From contig JAAONU010000016.1 in NCBI GenBank assembly GCA_012932295.1, positions 46,779,241 to 46,843,240 on the forward strand: a stretch of DNA of 64,000 nucleotides, given 5' to 3'. This document shows, in pieces, positions 13,601 through 25,739 of this stretch. Numbering within the stretch: the stretch's first letter is position 1; each line of letters begins with the position of its first letter. The DNA is from Cyclina sinensis (taxonomy: Eukaryota; Mollusca; Bivalvia; Venerida; Veneridae). The notes beneath the pieces are model-generated. The model was given only the letters and a program-made list of their open reading frames with translations, did not search any database and was not told the DNA's origin. The position numbers were made by a program, and so were the translations under genes.

Positions 13601-16600
13601 TTGTTTTGTTTATCGTGTTAAAAAGTGAATTATGAAAATGTAATTGGTTGTTTAATAACTGACTGAAGGTCAAGTCTTTCGATAATTTATGACAAGATTG
13701 GTTGTTGCTTACGTTCTAAGTTTTAAAAGAAGTCTTCTAGATTCTAAACCAGTCGGCTGTAAAAGCAAGTCAGTATTCTATTTCTTACAATTATTGTTTC
13801 AAGTAGAAAATGAACATTTACTGCCCGTTAAGGTTCCTATAAAATCAAAAGTGAACTGTTTTATTTTGAAGAAATATTTTCAAAACTAACGGCAGCGTCA
13901 TGTAAATGGCGTGACTGTTTGAAAGACGTATGGCTAGAATGCCGCGAATACCGTGAAAAAATGGCCGTGGCAAAAACGCAAAAAATAAAACTTCATTTAC
14001 AATCTTACAAAAATCCCTCTAAATAATCTACTAGAGCTGAAGATTTCTCAGAATAATCCAAACTAATAAACTTGAGTTTCGCAGAGTCAGAGGAGATGAA
14101 AGTGACAGAAACACATGTGACAATCGGGTCAAATTTTTCTTGCGGGATTATGAATACCAATTTGCGAATAATGAAAAATATTGTTGTCATCGCGCAAATG
14201 AAAACAATGGAGAAGATCATTTGATCCAATCTATCGGGAATAAAGCATACTGACTAATGAACGATATTCAAATGTCAATTTCTTTCCCTTCGATCAATAC
14301 GCCGAAGAGACAAGAGGGCTCTGAGTCATTCAATGGCTGAGATACAAATGCATGCCGGGTGAAAAACAGACATGTAACGGAATCTCGTACTTTCTCGCGA
14401 TCAATATACGGAGTGAACGCGCGTACAAATATTTGCTCAAGTAATAAATATTGCATGAGTTTTGTTTTTAATTCCATCACGTACTGTACTGGGCTAAATA
14501 TTGACAAGCTGGTGAAAAAGTGCATAGTTTAAGTAGCGATGTGCAGGGATCAGTGAGGTGAAAGAAAGATTTTAGAGGCGCTGTTAATTAAAAGGAAGAC
14601 TTGATCTTGACGTATAGAAATGAGCGACATGGCAAAGGCAGTATTTAGTCACAAGGAAGTTGGTAGATGATTTTAGACTTCCCAAAAATAAATCTCAGAA
14701 ATTAAGCCCTAAGTGTGTATTTCTAACAAATATAGAGGACCATTCGTCCCACTTATTCTCTGAGTAAGTATGTGTATAGATATGTTCAATTTTCATTTGT
14801 ACAGACTCTCCTATAAAACCTTATTTATTTCACTGATTAAATCCATTCTGAAACCGATTGGATTTTATCCAGCAATTGTTGTTCTTGCAAGAATCTAGAA
14901 TGATATCTATAGTTTTTATGTTCTCTTCACTTTCTTCATGGAGCTATATTCTAATAAAACTTCGCAAAACACGCAATCAATGGGTTTACTTCCTCTTTCC
15001 AAGAATTTTACTCTTAATTGCAGAAAACATTGCTCTGTTTGCTTGCTTATGCATTGATATACGCCAACGATACAGCGCGCATGACTTAAATCTCTTCAAA
15101 TGCCTTTTATGTCATTTTACCTTTTAAGTTAGAAAACAAAGCCAAAAGAAATCACCCACTGCTATTTCACAGAAATTCTAGAAAGAAAGGCCTGTCTATG
15201 ATTTTTATCAGTAATAACGTTAAAAAAACTGATAACAATGCCTCGTATCTCCTCTCCCAAATCACCCTTTTTTCAGAAGATAAGTGTATATTGCTATGCG
15301 CTACATTTTAAAGACCTACATTCAACAGAGGCGATATATTTCGACCTTCAGTGAAAAGCTAGAACGGTAATAAAAGAATTATCATACTTTACAACTTATC
15401 ATTATAATAAATACTTATTGCGCACTTCATTTTATGCGTCTGCATTTTCTGAACATCAAAGAGAGTGTGTTGTTTACAACATCAGTAACAATAACTGCAC
15501 TCAGAAATAGAATCATTGCAGAGAGATACACGTTCAAATTATCATAAAATATCTAAGATTAATATATAAAACATTCTGATTTCGACCGATCAGCTGTTCT
15601 ATTAAGATCAAACACATCTACCTAAACTGGAGATTAAGAAGTTAACACGTGCCCCTTTGATTAAAGAAAATATCGTTGTAAACAAAGAAAGTTAGTGCAG
15701 TTAAGACAAAAAGTGTATGCAAATGAACCTTTTAAAGAAAACAAAAAAAGAGGGGAAACAAAGAAGAACAGATAGGGAGACTAAAGATAAAGGAAAAGAG
15801 TACAAAAAATCGGGGGCTAAAAAAGGAATTAAAAGGTCAGGGGCTATGTAAGATATGTATAAAGGCAAAAAGTTACTCGAACTTAAAAGAAGAGGTTAAA
15901 AAAGTATAGTATGAATACAATAGAGAAAACTTCTCTTGAACTAAAGTGCAGAGCGAAAATAACTTGAACTAAAAATCATCGGCTAAATAAAGGAAGGAAG
16001 AAAACAGAGATATAGTGGCATTCATAAGCGTCATCAACACTATTAGAAAAAACAAGGGCTTATTTACTCAAGTTTTCCATTTACATGATTTAGGTGGCAT
16101 TTAACGAATGTCTTTTAACGGCAAAATGTCAATAAAATTACAACAATCTATTTTGTAATTATGATTTATCATCCTTTGAAATGTACAGGTAATGTTTATT
16201 TTTATCTTATAACTAAATTATTGTATTTAACATTTAACGTTATTCTTTTAACTGAAGTTATGCCACATACGTATTTAATTTATCGTTACTAATTTTGTCG
16301 AATGGTAGTGAGAAGACAAGAAGAATTGTAACAAATTAAGTAAATCTACCCTTATTCTACTCATTTCTAGCATGGACTGGTCTATTTAATATGGACAGGT
16401 CAACTCGTCATTTATAGGGGTGCTAAATTAAAACTTACAGACAGAAAAGCAGACAGTGTAGACTATGATTCGACTGTACGAATGGTCTACACTGATCTAC
16501 ACTGGTCACAAAGGGGAACTTATTGCAACCTGCAGGATTTGGGTTAAGATAAAACATCTAGGGTTATCATTCCAGCAACACATTGTTTTAAACCTTTCCT

Positions 16601-17050
16601 TCGTTTTCAAATATCATTTACAAATCACTTTCTCTAAAAATGTTTGGCAAATTAAGAAATTTATTCTGAGAAAAACAAATTTAACAGAAAAGCCCAAATG
16701 AAAAAAAGCTCGATTATTTTATAGTTAAAATAAACAACACTTTAATGATTAACATATCATACTACGTTTACTGGCATAAGACCCAAATTCTTTGATCATA
16801 TCAAAACTGATTAAAACAGAAACGAAAAGTGAGAATCAATCTTCATTAAGTCATATTTTGGTCTTTGGGAAATTTAATCAAATTTAATTGAAAAAAAAAT
16901 CTACGAACCTGAATGTTTATGTATGAAATAGGGAAAGCTCGTGACTCCATGGAAACCTGTCGTGTAGCAGGCAAGCAATGAGAACTGAACTAGGCTCCAG
17001 CGGGCGTTGACCAAGGTGGGCTCCATCCCCTGACCTCCGGAGTCCGACAT
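1685..17050 (-). CDS. Divergent SLC6-type transporter-like membrane protein, TM1-TM6, partial
   Basis: Six minus-strand exons: 16909-17050, 8440-8574, 7012-7156, 3754-3886, 2216-2407 and 1685-1791. Every junction is GT-AG and all phases match, giving one continuous frame of about 284 codons. In order they encode TM1 (ARWSLVQFSLLACYTTG), TM2 ending in ILIPILKG, TM3 (VELSYALYFAFASLQWPYPW), a short extracellular loop 2 with an N-N-T sequon, TM4 (YIALCLIATWVAIYF), TM5 and TM6 (NSVGLWSGVLPTLGTLVYNR). Order and spacing match neurotransmitter:sodium symporters, which co-transport amino acids or monoamines with Na+ across the plasma membrane. Oddities: the TM1 G-N-V-W-R-F-P signature reads FHGVTSFP, the TM3 Y-Y-N is L-H-G, and loop 2 is very short. 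Substrate transport may be lost. The ATG at 17050 could be internal: the frame stays open to an acceptor upstream, and candidate N-terminal exons lie at 26.8-27.2 kb. The 3' part lies beyond the left edge. Confidence 0.8.
3435..3590 (+). repeat. Short dispersed repeat, copy 1
   Basis: This segment contains 'CTAGCAGTTAT', 'CCAGTCTACATAC' and a closing purine/pyrimidine stem followed by GTGGGTGCATAA. It shares its order and most of its sequence with 38405-38565 on the same strand. The family is common in bivalve genomes to my knowledge; this is the 3' portion of such an element. No coding potential. Confidence 0.75.
4610..5815. repeat. Degenerate ~64-bp minisatellite, about 19 units
   Basis: C/T-rich block in which units resembling 'CACTGACCTCACTTCAG', 'CCCCTTCCGGTCTCTCCC', 'TTTTGAACCAAACCCACTC' and 'ATCCTCGTGT' recur about every 60-65 bases for 1.2 kb with many substitutions and small indels. 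It lies in the intron between the TM3 and TM4 exons of the SLC6-like gene. The strand asymmetry (pyrimidine-rich on plus) is striking. ORFs crossing it are by-products of the repeat. Confidence 0.85.
5816..7011. other. Intron with tRNA-like repeat remnants
   Basis: Intronic sequence. Around 6455-6530 the minus strand contains 'TAGTTGGTACAGC' followed by 'GGGATCGCGGGTTTTGGT', resembling RNA polymerase III A and B boxes. A second weaker tRNA-like stretch lies at 6715-6790. Both look like degraded tRNA-derived SINEs. No exon could be placed between TM3 and TM4, and direct splicing of those exons keeps the frame. Confidence 0.4.
8275..8474 (-). repeat. 48-bp tandem repeat (about 4 copies) spanning the TM2 exon end and splice donor
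   Basis: Four near-identical 48-bp units. On the minus strand each unit holds the end of the TM2 exon (FSILIPILKG) followed by a donor, GTATGT in the first copy and GTACGT in the other three. Intron-start positions are 8439, 8391, 8343 and 8295. As 48 is a multiple of three, each unit is also an in-frame 16-residue repeat (for example MSFYGIFSILIPILKG), so use of a later donor would add 16, 32 or 48 residues after TM2 without breaking the frame. Confidence 0.9.
8575..11880. other. Long AT-rich intron, no feature seen
   Basis: Part of the roughly 8.3-kb intron between the TM1 and TM2 exons of the SLC6-like gene. Only short A-rich or T-rich tracts and chance ORFs of fewer than 70 codons were seen. 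Confidence 0.5.
11880..13085 (+). repeat. Large dispersed repeat with ~340-bp tandem core
   Basis: Three full and one shortened copies of a unit containing 'TTTTCTAAGTCAATTTTTGA', 'CCTTCAAGTGTGACCTTGAC', 'GGGTTCTGCACAT' and 'TATAGAGCGGACACGACATA', starting near 11970, 12310, 12655 and 12845. The block ends with an ACGGACGGACGG run, then GCAAATCCATTATAG, and a C-rich/G-rich stem (CCCCCCTCCCACACA / TGTGGTGGGGGTG) followed by TAATAATG. The layout (tandem core plus conserved 3' hairpin tail) matches 31.6-33.05 kb and resembles bivalve 'pearl'-type elements; that name is tentative. Confidence 0.8.
13086..16908. other. Intron, no supported gene
   Basis: Continuation of the SLC6-like intron. ORFs of 74-89 codons at 14005-14229, 14268-14525 and 14858-15127 have no recognisable domain, no paired splice signals and no composition shift. 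14080-14560 is slightly richer in CpG than its surroundings. 15740-16000 is A/G-rich on the plus strand. Confidence 0.45.
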
Positions 17051-19855
17051 CCTATCAGCTTTTAGACCATATACCTTAACCCTGTAAGATCCTGTTAGAA
17101 AAACTCACAAAAGTCTTTACTTAAAGCAACAAGTTACCAAGTAAATTCCGTAACGCAGACATCAAACAAATACAAAACAAAAATGTTATTATTTTTTTCT
17201 AAGCATAGTTAAAAGGAATTAGTTAAGCATCACTATTTCAAATGGAAATTTTTTTCAATCAATAACAAATGATGCGATCCACAGCCTTTCATATCACCTC
17301 ATTCACCATGTGTGTTTTAGAGTTCATATTGGCCTTTTTCGCCTTGGAACTATTTTCGCTGCAGAAATCACTCCGCGAATTCCCAATACTGGATATTATT
17401 GTACGGTGCAATCCACTGTATTTAGAACGAGGTTACAGCGCTATGCTGGAGTGATCAATACTGAAATTGATTTAATTGCTGGCGAAGCAACAAGAAAACT
17501 TTATCATCGATAATAAAAGCGGATGTCATTCCCTGGAAATCACTCACTAATTAATAAGGATAATTTCTGACATGCTGGTTCGAATATTAAACGCTTGCGA
17601 TTGGAGGCTGAAAATGGCTGTTGTGCTTTAGCGTATTTAAATAGCTTCTAAAAGTATCTTTACGTATTTATTCAATAATATTTAATATGATTTCTGTATT
17701 TTTTACTGCGTCACATATTCTCTCACAACAGTACATTGCCCTACGACATCCACTGACTTTACAAAATACACCCATTGCAGAGAGTTGGTAAAACCATATT
17801 GTCTGTGAAACTCGAAACCATACTTACCTTCCCTCCCACCTGTATTTTTCTCTTCGAACAATGCATATAACTTTCTGTTATCAGTTCTGCTGAATCATGA
17901 AGCTTTTTTGTTTTTGAATTTCGTTATGTATTTCAGTCGTAATTGCAGAGATAACTGAGAATTATAAACAACTGATGGTGGCTGTGTAAAAAAAGATAGA
18001 TGACAAGCATACATGGACAATTTTAACATGATCAAAACAAAACAAGTTAATTTTAAGAGCAAAAATGAAATAAATATTGCATTAACGATAATAGTACCTT
18101 TATATGAAAACAAGTCAAAGGCGTGGACTTATCAAAAAAGAAGCCCTGCAGAAAGTTTTCAAGTGTACCATTAAATTAGTAGTTACTTAAAAACCAGTTG
18201 CTTAAAAAGATGGTCGTTATAATTTTAAATACTCTCAATTAACTCTTTGAAATAGTCGACTGAAATCTACTTTTAAATAAACAAATAAATTACTGAGATA
18301 AAAACAACAAAAACAACAAATACAATTAATTAACCATTGCTTCGAAATTGTATCCCATATGTTCGCAAACTAAGGTACGTGATGGCAAATATAATATACA
18401 CTTACCTTAAACTAAATGCACTCTCATTGTGTTTGAAAATGGCTTGTCAACTTTCATTGCTCTGCTGGCAGGGCACTCTTGTTGGACACTAGCTTAGTAT
18501 CAAAAGTATACTATTTTTCGAATAATCTGCTGGCAGGACACCCTTTATTTCGCCAGTGCTAAGCTAGATTGTTCATTCCATTGTTTGTTCGTTCGTCCGT
18601 CCGTCCGTAAACACATGCCAAACAACAATCAAGCAAGCAGTGAAAGGTGCACACAATGAAGTTTACAACATGCCAAACAACAATTAAGCAAGAGGTGTAC
18701 ACAATTAAGTTAACACTGTGCCAAACAAAAACTTTAACAAATCAAGCATATCACGAGCAGTAAAATCAAGGAAGTTTCCGCAAACTCCTGAAAATGTCGA
18801 CATTTATATATTAGTAAGTAATTACATAAGCATACAATTAACAGTGTATTTACAGACAGACACTTAAAAAGCGACTTCGTACGAAACTGGAACATTCCTT
18901 TCTGTCTTGAACCCGGAAGTAAGGAAGTAAACACCTGCTAGAAAGAATTAAACATTTTAAAATCCGAGGACTTGCTATTACCAACACAATGGTCAGTAAA
19001 TAAAATCATCAACACACTCCTGCCCAATCTTCTTGTAATTTTTACCTAGAAAACAAAATCTGATATTTGTAAGTGATGTGCATATAAAACGTAATAAGTA
19101 TGTATCAGTACTGTATAATTACTTTCTATAGACAATTACTGAAATTATCTTAATCAATGTCTTTTAGGGAATGTCTATCCGTAAAAAGGGCGAAACAATT
19201 CTCTCCTGTAAAACTTGGCTCAGGTAAAAGTCTTAACTGATAATTCTCTTTCAATATTTAAGGTGCTTATGCATTTTACACATCTCAAAAACTAAACCGC
19301 TTCTTGATTTTGTTTACAACTTTCCTGCTAAATATCTAAAATGGGCTTAATCGTTGAACTAAATTTATCACTCAGGGTCAACAGAGGTATTAGCTGAAAA
19401 TTTATTAACTAAATATTAAAAGATTATATGGTACATATCATGATGAGGTATTATAGATGCATGGGCTCATCATGATCTGTACTTATCACATAGACAGAAC
19501 AACTGGCATCAGCAAGGTCAAGGGGAGAGGAGAATGGGTTTCAGATCTGTTATACTTACACAAACAGCTTTTGAAAATCGCCGGCGGAGAACGTTATCGT
19601 CGTGAAATGCTCCGCAAAGTACCCGAGGGAAACGGCAACAAGAATGAGCATGCACTTTCTTGTTGACGATTTAGAAAAAATGCGATAGCTGTTCTTACTA
19701 TACGTTTAGTACTATGGAGATATTGAAACACGAATCTCGAGCACAGCAGGCCTTTAAATCAAGTGGCACTGTTACCCCTCATAAAAAAGGAACCTTGAAT
19801 ATCAGGCTGTATAAATCAAGATAGACTCTTTCTTAAAGAACAAAATGGAACCAAA
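17051..19855. other. No supported gene; small tandem repeat at 18600-18740
   Basis: AT-rich DNA without convincing exons. At 18587-18610 there is a GTTCGTTCGTCCGTCCGTCC microsatellite. It is followed by about two copies of a ~60-bp unit containing 'CATGCCAAACAACAATCAAG'. 18455-18560 contains a two-fold repeat of 'CTGCTGGCAGG.CAC'. ORFs at 17269-17513 and 17895-18113 look like chance. Confidence 0.4.
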
Positions 19856-19859
19856 GAAA

Positions 19860-20262
19860 TCAGGCCTTGTATATAAAGTGGGACTTTTTATATAAAAAAG
19901 AACTATCAGATCTTGTATATAAAATAGTTTCTTTTTTTGAAAAAGGAAATATCGGATCTTGTATATAAAATAGTTTCTTTTTTTGAAAAAGGAACTATCA
20001 GATCTTGTATATAAAATAGTTTCTTTTTTTTGAAAAAAGAACTATCAGATCTTGTATATAAAATAGTTTCTTTTTTTAAAAAAGGAACTATCAGATCTTG
20101 TTTATAAAATAGTTTCTTTTTTTGAAAAAAGAACTATTAGATCTTGTATATAAAAAAGTTTCTTTTTTTGAAAAAAGAACTACCAGATCTTGTATATAAA
20201 ATAGTTTCTTTTTTTTGAAAAAAGAACTATCAGATATTGTATATAATAGGATTTTTTTATCA
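19860..20262 (+). repeat. 46-bp palindromic minisatellite, about 8 units
   Basis: Units of 46-47 bp, each holding GATCTTGTATATAAAATAG and then a near-palindrome (TTTCTTTTTTTGAAAAAAG AAC) and CTATCA. 'ATCTTGTAT' recurs near 19911, 19956, 20002, 20049, 20094, 20140 and 20187, with a variant near 20234. Every unit can fold into a T-tract/A-tract hairpin. Homogeneity in the middle and divergence at the edges suggest local amplification. Confidence 0.9.
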
Positions 20263-23200
20263 GAAAAAAGGAACTATCCGGCCTTATATATCAATTTGAC
20301 ACTTGGCACTTGTGTGTACAACATCAATGATATATCAATTTATATACACATCATGTCTCACAACTCTTATCTAATTATCTTTAGTCGTATGTTTTCCTAC
20401 TAAGAATTTTATATCGCTACTTACCTGACATGTTACAAATTTCTAAACCCAGTGTGTGCATTTAACAATTCAAGGCATCGACAGTAAATGTGATGTAAAA
20501 TAACCGATAAAAACAAGAAAGTACGCGCACCAATATACTGTGTGATTCTGAAGCAAAAAATTCCAAGATAACTCTTCACGTCTTGAATATACAGTAAAAC
20601 CTTTATAAATGGCCATCCGAATTAAGAAGCCAGTCGTGTTAAGCAACAATATTGATCATTGCCTATTGACTATTATGATAATATACACAGGTATTAAGCA
20701 GCCGCCTGTGTTCAATGGTCAGCTTAAATGAGTCTCATTAGTGGTTGCTTAAAGACAAAATGGCGGGATGTATGGACTTTGGACTGACTTATGAAAGAGG
20801 TGAATTTGTCTTTACACAGCAAGGTAAAATGTTTAAAAGGATTGACTACGTACTTGCAAAAGGGGTGGACTTTCGTTTACAGTACAAGATAAAATGGTGA
20901 AAAGGGTGAACATGTGTCTACACGACAAAACAGTTTGAAGGGTGGACATGACTTAACACTACAAGACACGATAAGGAATAGTTGGTCTTGTCTATTTAAT
21001 ACAATACAAAAAATCAGCTGATTTAACACTGGTGAACTGGTGACGGCACTACCAATGATCAAACGAGAAAAATGCGCGAGAAGTCTCCGATAGCTTGACC
21101 ATCGTAAAATGTTTGAAGGGTGGGATGCTTGTCTCGTTCTGGTAGGTACCAGTAAGTTTGTCAAACTACGAAAGCACTGCGTTTGTTGATATGTATGCGT
21201 ATTTAAGGCTATGGAACAAACATGTGTGTCGAAATAATGTTATATTCTATATGTACAACCTTAAAGGTCAGCTCTATCCCGACCATCCATCGCTGGATTA
21301 GGTTAAATGGTACGGTAAAAGTTTTTCTAACCAAAGAACTCAAAGAGTTTCGGATGAATGTATAAGACAACAACATAACTTGAATTTTCAATTCTGCAAT
21401 AGTACCAAGATTTAGTAGGATATCGGCTTGAAACTACTTTCTATCATTCTGATACGTGTAATCGCAGTGTAAATTGTCAGAAAAAAGACAATTTATTCCA
21501 AGATCGCACTGATTGGACTAGTGTCTGGTGTCTTTCATGTATAACAAAAATTGTAAATACTGAAATGACTATACACAGAAAAACGCGCGTAGGTCTAAGT
21601 GATAACAAGAAATTTAAAAAAGCGGGGTAAAAACAACGGAACGAAACGTCAATAAAACACAAAGGCAAGACTCTGTGACCTGACACTACCCTCCAGAGTG
21701 TACCCCCTCCTCCAAAATTCCCTGCTACAACCCAAAGAATTATATATATATCCACATTTAGTTTTCATAACAACAATAATCTGACACTATTAGACAATTT
21801 TCAGTATACCCCTATAGTATTACTTGTAACTTCTATAAGTAGAACTATAGATAGGGCTTTATTACAACGAGGATAGGGCATTACTCAGTGTTAATTCCAG
21901 CGCATTCCTATAACTCTGAACTGACGCTGCCTGAAAATTCAAATTCTACATAATGTCGTCTGCATTATCATCAGCGGTCGAGAAAAGACAAAATGGCGCG
22001 CGAAAATCCTAATAAACCCGTCATAAAGAAAATACGCGTCCTGTTGGTTGACAGCGCTAAACTTTTATCATTAGCTTTTTTTCGGATACCTTTAGTTGTT
22101 TTTGATATGTATAAACTATCAAATTTACTTTTCAATATATAAGAGGGGCTCTGCAAAGACATTATGGCACGATTCTGTTTTAGCTATCACCTTTCAATTT
22201 TAACGTTTACAATGAATACTAAACAAACCACTTTGCAATTTAAGGAAATAAATACGTTAAAAATGAGTTAAACACCCGAAAGGAACAAACAAGAAAAATG
22301 GCTTCTCCAATGTGAGCACTCCTTACTTCATAAATCACACTAATGCATGCATACATGATAGGACAACTTAAAGTGATGTCTTGTCTGACGTCATTGTGAT
22401 TGGCTGTATCCTGGCTGTTCATCAGCCTTTACATCAAAGGTATTACACCATATGAACTCAGCTAATTGCTAAACTGTACAATAATGAAACGGTTTTAGTT
22501 TGTCATATCTGAAAATCAATTGCGTCGGCTCAAGAATTCCATAAAATTGCTTGTTTCAACTTCCCGATAGAACATTCATGTTATACATATATAAATATAA
22601 CATTAATTGATTTGTAGTATATTTGTAAGGTGCATGTTCTTGTTTGGTTATTAAGTTATTATGTCATAACACTTGAGGTCCAGAGGCAACTCAAGCAGAT
22701 TTTCACTTCACAATACATGGTACATCATAGAGGCTTCGTACATATAGCAAAAGCCAACAACTTGACTATAGTTATCTATCTCAACTTATGACGTTATCTT
22801 TGCAGTGCTAATTTACTCAATAGGGATAAATGTCCCCTACATCATTTCATTTTCAGAGAAATCAACTCCCCTTCGCTTCGCCGACAAACTTGCCTCTAAA
22901 AAGAATAACCTTTGTTTCTATTACAAATGTACCTACTGACAGGAGAAACGTTTTAAGCTTGCTAGAAGTTTTTTTTTCTTTCAATAAATTTTGTTCAAAA
23001 GATTATTCACTTTTCAGACTGCTTATGAATATTTTCACGTACAGGTGTACAGCAGAACACGCTACAAATAACATTACAAATAATATATACCAGAAGATGA
23101 TGTCATGAACTTGTTTCAACCTGCTGCCTTTGTCTGGCATGGTAATACTTTCCTAACATGATTTTATTATCAAGGAATATTGCTATAAATGTTCCATTCA

Positions 23201-25015
23201 TGGAAAATGAAAATATTCCATGGTCATAACACAGGCTGCTGTCGCTCATAAAAATTCCTAGGTTATGAGACATTTTCCGCAGTCAGTAATAGAAGTTATT
23301 GTTGATTGGGGAAATCTTTTAGACTATGACAAGTATAAATGTGTATGTTACACCATTCAGTCACAGGTATTTTACAAAGGATTGGGTAGTTACGACATGC
23401 AAATAATGTGTCTTTCAACTAAGGAAATCTTCCCTTTAAACTGCCAAGTGTTAAGGCCATTTCCAGCAATCATAAACAATTTCCCCGTCAAGAGGTTATG
23501 ACAACAGAAACTCATGATCGAGTCACCAAAATCAATTGAAATATAACAATATCACACAACTCGTCCTCGTGACATTCCAATAGATACAAATAATAAAACA
23601 ATTCCTCTTAAACAGCTATTGACACATTCATGGTTACTGCTATATTCACTCACGGATCACATCAAGGTACCAAAGTGACACGCGCTCAGAACACCTTTTC
23701 AATATCATTTGCTCAACAAGACTAATCAACAAGACATTCAAGACATTTCCACACCGTATTAAAACTATTTTAAGATCGGTTTTGAAAACAGACTTCCTTT
23801 TCAATTCAATACTATATTACCCAATCAAATAACAGGACGACATCACGTGATAACACTTCATTTTTACCAATTTGATATAAATCATTGCAAAAACTAATAC
23901 GTGACATAACTGAGAATACCTTCTTGTCGAAACAGAGTATCTACACCTCTAGTTGCAATTTTACTCCTTCACTCAGTCTAGACAACAATGTAAGAGTTCA
24001 GGCACTAGTATCAAATTTCAATTTATATTTTCAGCGTTCTAAACTGAGCTGTATTCTTGAGTAAATTTCAAGTTAACAACTCCTCTTCAGTCTTGCAAAT
24101 TTAAGAAAAGTCCATGTTTATGTCAAAATAGAACAAAACACAGAGTGTTCGGCGCCCATTCCAGAATCTTTATTTTTTTAACTCCAGAAATCATCTCAAT
24201 ATAAAACAATTCTAAAATGTGTTTCTTCAGACTTTATGTTGAATTTATTACAGCTTTGCATGAAGAGAATTTGAAAATGAATTGTTACAAACTTACAGAA
24301 AATACTCCAATGTTATTAATTTTGCATGTGTTGTTTTCTTTCCAGAACTAATTTTTCTGGAACAGTCTAATCGAACACGTCCGTTGTAAAGGTAGCCAGT
24401 CGAGTCCACTAGACGAAGACTTGAGTTTAAACCTTAATGGTAAAAGATTTTTGTCTTAAGCATTATATGAGATTATTATATGTCTGATGTCTACATCATA
24501 ATATATACTGCATCATATATGTAACAAAACTAAGAATAAAGACATTTTAGGACAAAGTGAAAGATATTGCATCTTAAAGTAAATTTTACTTTACTTTAAG
24601 GTCGAGCAAGTAAGGGGACGGCTGATAGACGTACTTAAAATATTCTCAGTACCTACAGTCCTCACCCTTTACTGTGTGTGTTATTTAAATGTTTCACTTG
24701 TAACTGTTTATTTGCTAAACAGCTTAAGCGACCAATTTTTGAGTATTTGATTTTGAGACTAAAATATTGTAACGAATAACACACTTATAAGTATCTAAAA
24801 AACTGATATAGATATTTATATATTTATATCAGTTTTTAACTGCTCAAAACTTCGTGAAATTCTCTCAATTTTCTTTTTAAAATTTGTTCATTTTAAGGTA
24901 TCCAGTGTGAATGCTAAATGAAAGAAGGTCCACCTGGTTGTGTGAAAAGTATGTGAAATAAGATTTTTATAACACATACTTAACCTACATGATATTTGTT
25001 ATTTGAATCATTAGC
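20263..25015. other. No supported gene; degenerate tandem repeat at 20755-21130
   Basis: At 20755-21130 a degenerate unit with 'GGGTGGAC', 'TTACA..ACAAG' and 'TAAAATG' recurs, and the 95-codon minus ORF there follows from it. Other ORFs (21477-21755, 22830-23108, 23265-23501) show no family signature. A 13-base inverted repeat (AAAACTGATATA / TATATCAGTTTT) at 24797-24837 forms a simple hairpin. Confidence 0.4.
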
Positions 25016-25019
25016 TTAA

Positions 25020-25205
25020 TCGTTAGGAGGAGCAGTGATCGAGGGATTAGAGCGCCGGACTCCAAATCCGGAGGCTGCTTGTTTGAATCCCGACAGGGAT
25101 GAGAGTTTCCAGTCACTTTCGGCGCGAGTTATGGTTTGAACCCAGGAAGCAGTCATCGAAATGGGTTAATATAAGTTGCAAGAACTTGCTACCCAATCGA
25201 TTTAA
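25020..25205 (+). repeat. tRNA-derived SINE, family A, copy 1
   Basis: The head resembles a tRNA: an A-box-like GGATTAGAGCGCCGG, an anticodon-like loop GGACTCCAAATCC and a B box GTTTGAATCCCGAC. A conserved central/3' body follows with TTTGAACCCAGGAAGCAGTC and GGGTTAATATAAGTTGCAAG. The acceptor stem cannot close, so it is not a functional tRNA gene. The same body motifs occur at 33175-33360 and 42695-42895. Confidence 0.7.
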
Positions 25206-25309
25206 AATAACTAACTAATCGCTAACTAATCTTGAAAGTGTGAAAGTGTTTTTTCCCTGAAGGAGACGCCAGCCTGTATGTAGAAGATGTTTAATACGGC
25301 ACATCAACT

Positions 25310-25500
25310 CCCTTTCCAGTCAGCTGTTTATAGCGATATGGTAGTGTCCGCTTTGCGATCCAGGGGACTCTAGTTCAAATCCAGCTCAGGACATGTGAAC
25401 TCTGGTAACATTTGGCATTCAGCGTAATTAAATCAGGGATGTAGATGTGATACCTTTAGGAAGACCCACAGACATTCATTACTCCAAGAATTAGCGGTTA
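25310..25500 (+). repeat. tRNA-derived SINE, family B, copy 1
   Basis: Contains GTGTCCGCTTTGCGATCCAG, a B-box-like AGTTCAAATCCAGCTC, and a tail with GATGTGATACCTTTAGGAAG. The same order (TTGTCCGCTTTG, AGTTCAAATACAGCTC, GATATGACACCTTTGCAGGA) occurs at 28365-28560. This supports a dispersed Pol III-type retroposon. Confidence 0.6.
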
Positions 25501-25739
25501 CATACATTTAATTTTTATTTTGTAGTTCTTAAATTAAATACTTTATATTAAATGTTTACTTTTTCTAACATTGTTAAATGTTATCACCGACAGATTTGAA
25601 ATTTTTAGAAGAGAAGATCTGTAGAAAACAGGGAGAAAATTAAAGACAGCTTTCATGTTGCCAAAATTTATTCCTTTAAGTGTCTTTCTTTCTGTCACAT
25701 CGGATACCTTAAAATATTCGGAGCGATTTTGTCATACGT

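Noticed and set aside
20877..21164. 95-codon minus ORF
   Set aside because: It lies in a degenerate tandem repeat and has no signature.
25026..25100. tRNA-Trp-like gene with CCA anticodon
   Set aside because: The acceptor stem does not pair and the sequence continues into a shared SINE body, so it is a SINE head and not a tRNA gene.
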